Source: Bacteroidales bacterium UBA1745 (GTDB taxonomy: Bacteria > Bacteroidota > Bacteroidia > Bacteroidales > UBA932). Taken from it: DNA of 15,364 nucleotides. Within the stretch, counting starts at the first letter, position 1; the number at the start of each line of letters is the position of its first letter. Under the pieces are notes generated by a model, which ran no database searches, had not been told where the DNA came from, and worked only from the letters and a program-made list of their open reading frames with translations. The stretch lies in contig DCHT01000030.1 of the NCBI GenBank assembly GCA_002314885.1, positions 74,252 to 89,615 of the forward strand, written 5' to 3'. Below, one piece after another: positions 13,697-15,364 of this stretch. Both the position numbers and the translations under genes were made by a program.

Positions 13697-13743
13697 AAAA
13701 TTGGACTACTTGCAGCAAATCGACGGCAAGTAGTCCATTTTTT
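13695..13743. terminator. Bidirectional rho-independent terminator
   Basis: A perfect 11-base stem (GGACTACTTGC at 13703-13713 with GCAAGTAGTCC at 13726-13736) closes a 12-base loop. An A-run precedes it and a T-run follows, so it can end transcripts from both the plus hydrolase gene and the convergent minus operon ending at 13761. Confidence 0.93.
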
Positions 13744-13760
13744 GACCGCGTAAGCCCCCG

Positions 13761-14318
13761 CTAGAACGCGTAAGCGACGCCGATGGTTGGGATGACAAGG
13801 TTGACGAGCATGCGATCCAGGTGGTCCTGGACGCAGGTCTCAACTACATCAGTGTCGCGATTTCTGCTCTTGCCCACACTCAGGCCGAGGCAAGGGGAAA
13901 GCTTTGCGAAAAGCATCACGTGGCAGTTGAAGGTGTAGTCGAAGCCGATATTTGCCCTGACGCCGAAGAAGGTACCCTTTTCTAAATGATCGTGCTTGTC
14001 GGCGAAAATAGGACCTGGGCTGCCATAGCCGGCATACACGCCAGGGCCTACGACGAAGTTGAACTGGCCTTTCGAATTCGGTTTGGACGCAACTATGAAA
14101 TTGTAGTCGAAGGCGCCAAACATACCGAAACGTCCGTTCAGATTTGCAGGCAGATCAGAACCTATTTCGATTCCGATATACTGATTATCGGCAACTGAGT
14201 GCTGGTAGAGCACGCCCTGGCTAGTCAAACCGATGTAGCCACCCACTGCGCGTGGCTGTGCGACTGCGGCCGCCGTAGCGATGATCGCGAATGCGATGAG
14301 AGTAAGGATCTTTTTCAT
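13761..14318 (-). CDS. Outer-membrane-type beta-barrel protein, paralog 1, 185 residues
   Basis: The signal peptide MKKILTLIAFAIIATAAAVA is followed by QPRAVGGYIGL. The mature protein alternates glycine/aromatic strands (FGMFGAFDYNFIVAS, FNFVVGPGVYAGYGSPG, FFGVRANIGFDYTFN, HVMLFAKLSPCLGLSVGK) and ends in IGVAYAF; a terminal Phe is typical of Bam-inserted outer-membrane barrels. At 185 residues it would form a small eight-strand barrel. Three Cys are conserved in the paralog region. Function unknown; a small OmpW/OmpX-like or OprF-N-like barrel is the inference. It starts 13 bases after the stop of its paralog, so it is the third gene of a minus-strand operon. Confidence 0.8.
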   Translation of the reverse strand: MKKILTLIAFAIIATAAAVAQPRAVGGYIGLTSQGVLYQHSVADNQYIGIEIGSDLPANLNGRFGMFGAFDYNFIVASKPNSKGQFNFVVGPGVYAGYGSPGPIFADKHDHLEKGTFFGVRANIGFDYTFNCHVMLFAKLSPCLGLSVGKSRNRDTDVVETCVQDHLDRMLVNLVIPTIGVAYAF

Positions 14319-14331
14319 ATCAGTCTAACTT

Positions 14332-14886
14332 TTAGAACGCGTAAGCGACGCCGATGGTTGGGATAAAACCGTAGATTGCTCGCCCGAGGTGGTCCTGAAC
14401 GCAGGTCTCAACTACTCCTGTGTCAACATTCTCTGCCTTTCCAACGGAGATGCCGAGACCCGGGGTAACCTTCGCAAAAAGCATCACGTGGCAGTTGAAG
14501 GTATAGTCGAAGCCGACATTTGCCCTGACGCCGAAGAATGTACCTGGATCTATACGATAGTGCTGCTTTCTTAATAACGAACCAGGACTGCCATAACCTA
14601 CATACACGCCAGGAGCGACGAAAAAGTTGAACTGGCCGACTGAACTAGGCTTGGTTGCGAGCACGAAGCTGTAGTCGGCGGCGACAATCATACCGAAATC
14701 ATGGCCCAAATTTGATATAAGTTCGGAGCCCGCTTCGATATTGATGTACTGATTTTCAGTGATGGAGTGCTGGTAGAACACACCCTGGCTGAGCAGAGTG
14801 CCGTAGCCACCCACTGCGCGTGGCTGTGCGACTGCGGCCGCCGTAGCGATGACCGCGAATGCGATGAGAGTAAGAATCTTCTTCAT
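14332..14886 (-). CDS. Outer-membrane-type beta-barrel protein, paralog 2, 184 residues
   Basis: A tandem paralog of the following gene. The first 27 residues are nearly identical in both, including the DNA. Strands again alternate (FGMIVAADYSFVLAT, FNFFVAPGVYVGYGSPG, FFGVRANVGFDYTFN, HVMLFAKVTPGLGISVGK) and the C-terminus is TIGVAYAF. Differences are concentrated in the loop-like segments (KPSSVG versus KPNSKG; LLRKQHYRIDPG versus IFADKHDHLEKG), as expected for surface loops that diverge while the barrel is held constant. It follows the small lipoprotein gene by six bases. Function unknown. Confidence 0.8.
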   Translation of the reverse strand: MKKILTLIAFAVIATAAAVAQPRAVGGYGTLLSQGVFYQHSITENQYINIEAGSELISNLGHDFGMIVAADYSFVLATKPSSVGQFNFFVAPGVYVGYGSPGSLLRKQHYRIDPGTFFGVRANVGFDYTFNCHVMLFAKVTPGLGISVGKAENVDTGVVETCVQDHLGRAIYGFIPTIGVAYAF

Positions 14887-14892
14887 ATTGTA

Positions 14893-15364
14893 TTAATTAA
14901 TAAAGTGTTCCTGTTTGACTCCAGTGGAATGGAGGATAAAGCTCTTGCCGTCGCATTGGGCCTTCATATCCATCGTGAATTGTCCGTTTCTTGGGTCGAT
15001 GTCGATCTTGACTGCGACGTCGGTGAGATTGAGTTTAGTCATTATTTGGCCCGGCTTGTAATCCGGGTCGAAGTATGCCTGGTAAACGCTGTCATATTCA
15101 CCGTTTTCGAAGTGGAACATACTCATCCACAACTGTGGACCGGAACCTTTTTTCTTTCCGTTGATGTCTATTTTCAAACGGCCGCCGTAGAAATAGAGTT
15201 CGGTCCATCCATCAGAGTTTGCCTGGTAGACGAGGCTGGAAACGGTGTATTCCTGACCGTCAAAGATCAGATATCCGTCCTTGTCGCCGCCGTTTTTAGT
15301 GCAGGAGCAGAGCGCCAACACTGCACAGATTACTAAAAGAAATGTATGTAGTAATTGAAAAACA
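14893..15364 (-). CDS. Small lipoprotein of unknown function, start beyond window edge
   Basis: The reverse frame stays open to the window edge. In view it begins VFQLLHTFLLVICAVLALCS followed by Cys and TKNGGDKDG, a lipoprotein signal whose initiator Met lies just outside, so the 5' end is partial; a GTG at 15321 falls inside the signal and is not a plausible start. The mature domain is beta-rich (YLIFDGQEYTVSSLVY, WTELYFYGGRLKIDING, MSMFHFENGEY, VAVKIDIDPRNGQFTMDM, KSFILHSTGV), like a small sandwich or lipocalin-type fold. I do not recognise the family. It leads the operon with the two barrel genes, so the three may work together at the outer membrane. Confidence 0.75.
   Translation of the reverse strand, partial: VFQLLHTFLLVICAVLALCSCTKNGGDKDGYLIFDGQEYTVSSLVYQANSDGWTELYFYGGRLKIDINGKKKGSGPQLWMSMFHFENGEYDSVYQAYFDPDYKPGQIMTKLNLTDVAVKIDIDPRNGQFTMDMKAQCDGKSFILHSTGVKQEHFIN

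Noticed and set aside
13744..13755. GACCGCGTAAGC just beyond the stop of the first barrel gene, resembling its last codons
   Set aside because: Eleven of twelve bases match, but it is short and out of frame; it may be a small duplication scar and cannot support a feature.

Overview
The window looks like a chromosomal segment of a gut- or rumen-type member of the Bacteroidales. The evidence is a repeated -7 promoter box of the form TAnnTTTG (with -33 TTG/TTTG in the best cases), many lipoproteins with short MKK-type signals and a Cys soon after, fimbrillin-like modules and Big_2 domains. There are no rRNA or tRNA genes, no transposase and no convincing CRISPR. Genus cannot be fixed from this stretch. 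Base composition is uneven: the 835-3936 block is clearly richer in A+T than the GC-rich operon at 7170-11433.

Layout. (1) 1-671, minus: a lipoprotein flavodoxin running off the left edge. (2) 835-3936, plus: a 50-residue peptide gene three bases upstream of a 981-residue multi-domain surface lipoprotein, closed by a strong terminator. (3) 4051-6927: small exported or membrane proteins of unknown function on both strands, plus a membrane-anchored NERD-domain protein with a zinc ribbon; genes here are tightly convergent or divergent and their promoters overlap. (4) 6928-7169: a non-coding stretch with two different palindromic repeats. (5) 11433 down to 7170, minus: a six-gene operon encoding a 55-residue protein, a maltose/galactoside-type acetyltransferase, a BASS-family transporter, an AlkZ-related protein, a permuted papain-like (YiiX/NlpC-P60-type) lipoprotein with an internal heptapeptide minisatellite, and a small lipoprotein. 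Three of its five junctions are four-base ATGA overlaps. (6) 11434-11824: about 390 non-coding bases with inverted repeats, a hairpin and phased A-tracts. (7) 11825-13696, plus: a lipoprotein with a fimbrillin-like N-terminal half joined to an alpha/beta-hydrolase with a visible Ser-Asp-His triad; nearly identical hairpins lie on both sides of it. (8) 15364 down to 13761, minus: a small lipoprotein and two tandem paralogous outer-membrane-type proteins.

The general theme is the cell envelope: most products are predicted to be exported or membrane-bound. The two large lipoproteins share the same kind of N-terminal beta module but carry different C-terminal cargo. The most notable points are the short peptide gene coupled to the Big_2 lipoprotein, the 21-base minisatellite inside a papain-like lipoprotein, the hydrolase gene bracketed by matching hairpins, and several unexplained palindromic repeats. 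All functional calls come from reading translations by eye, with no database search.
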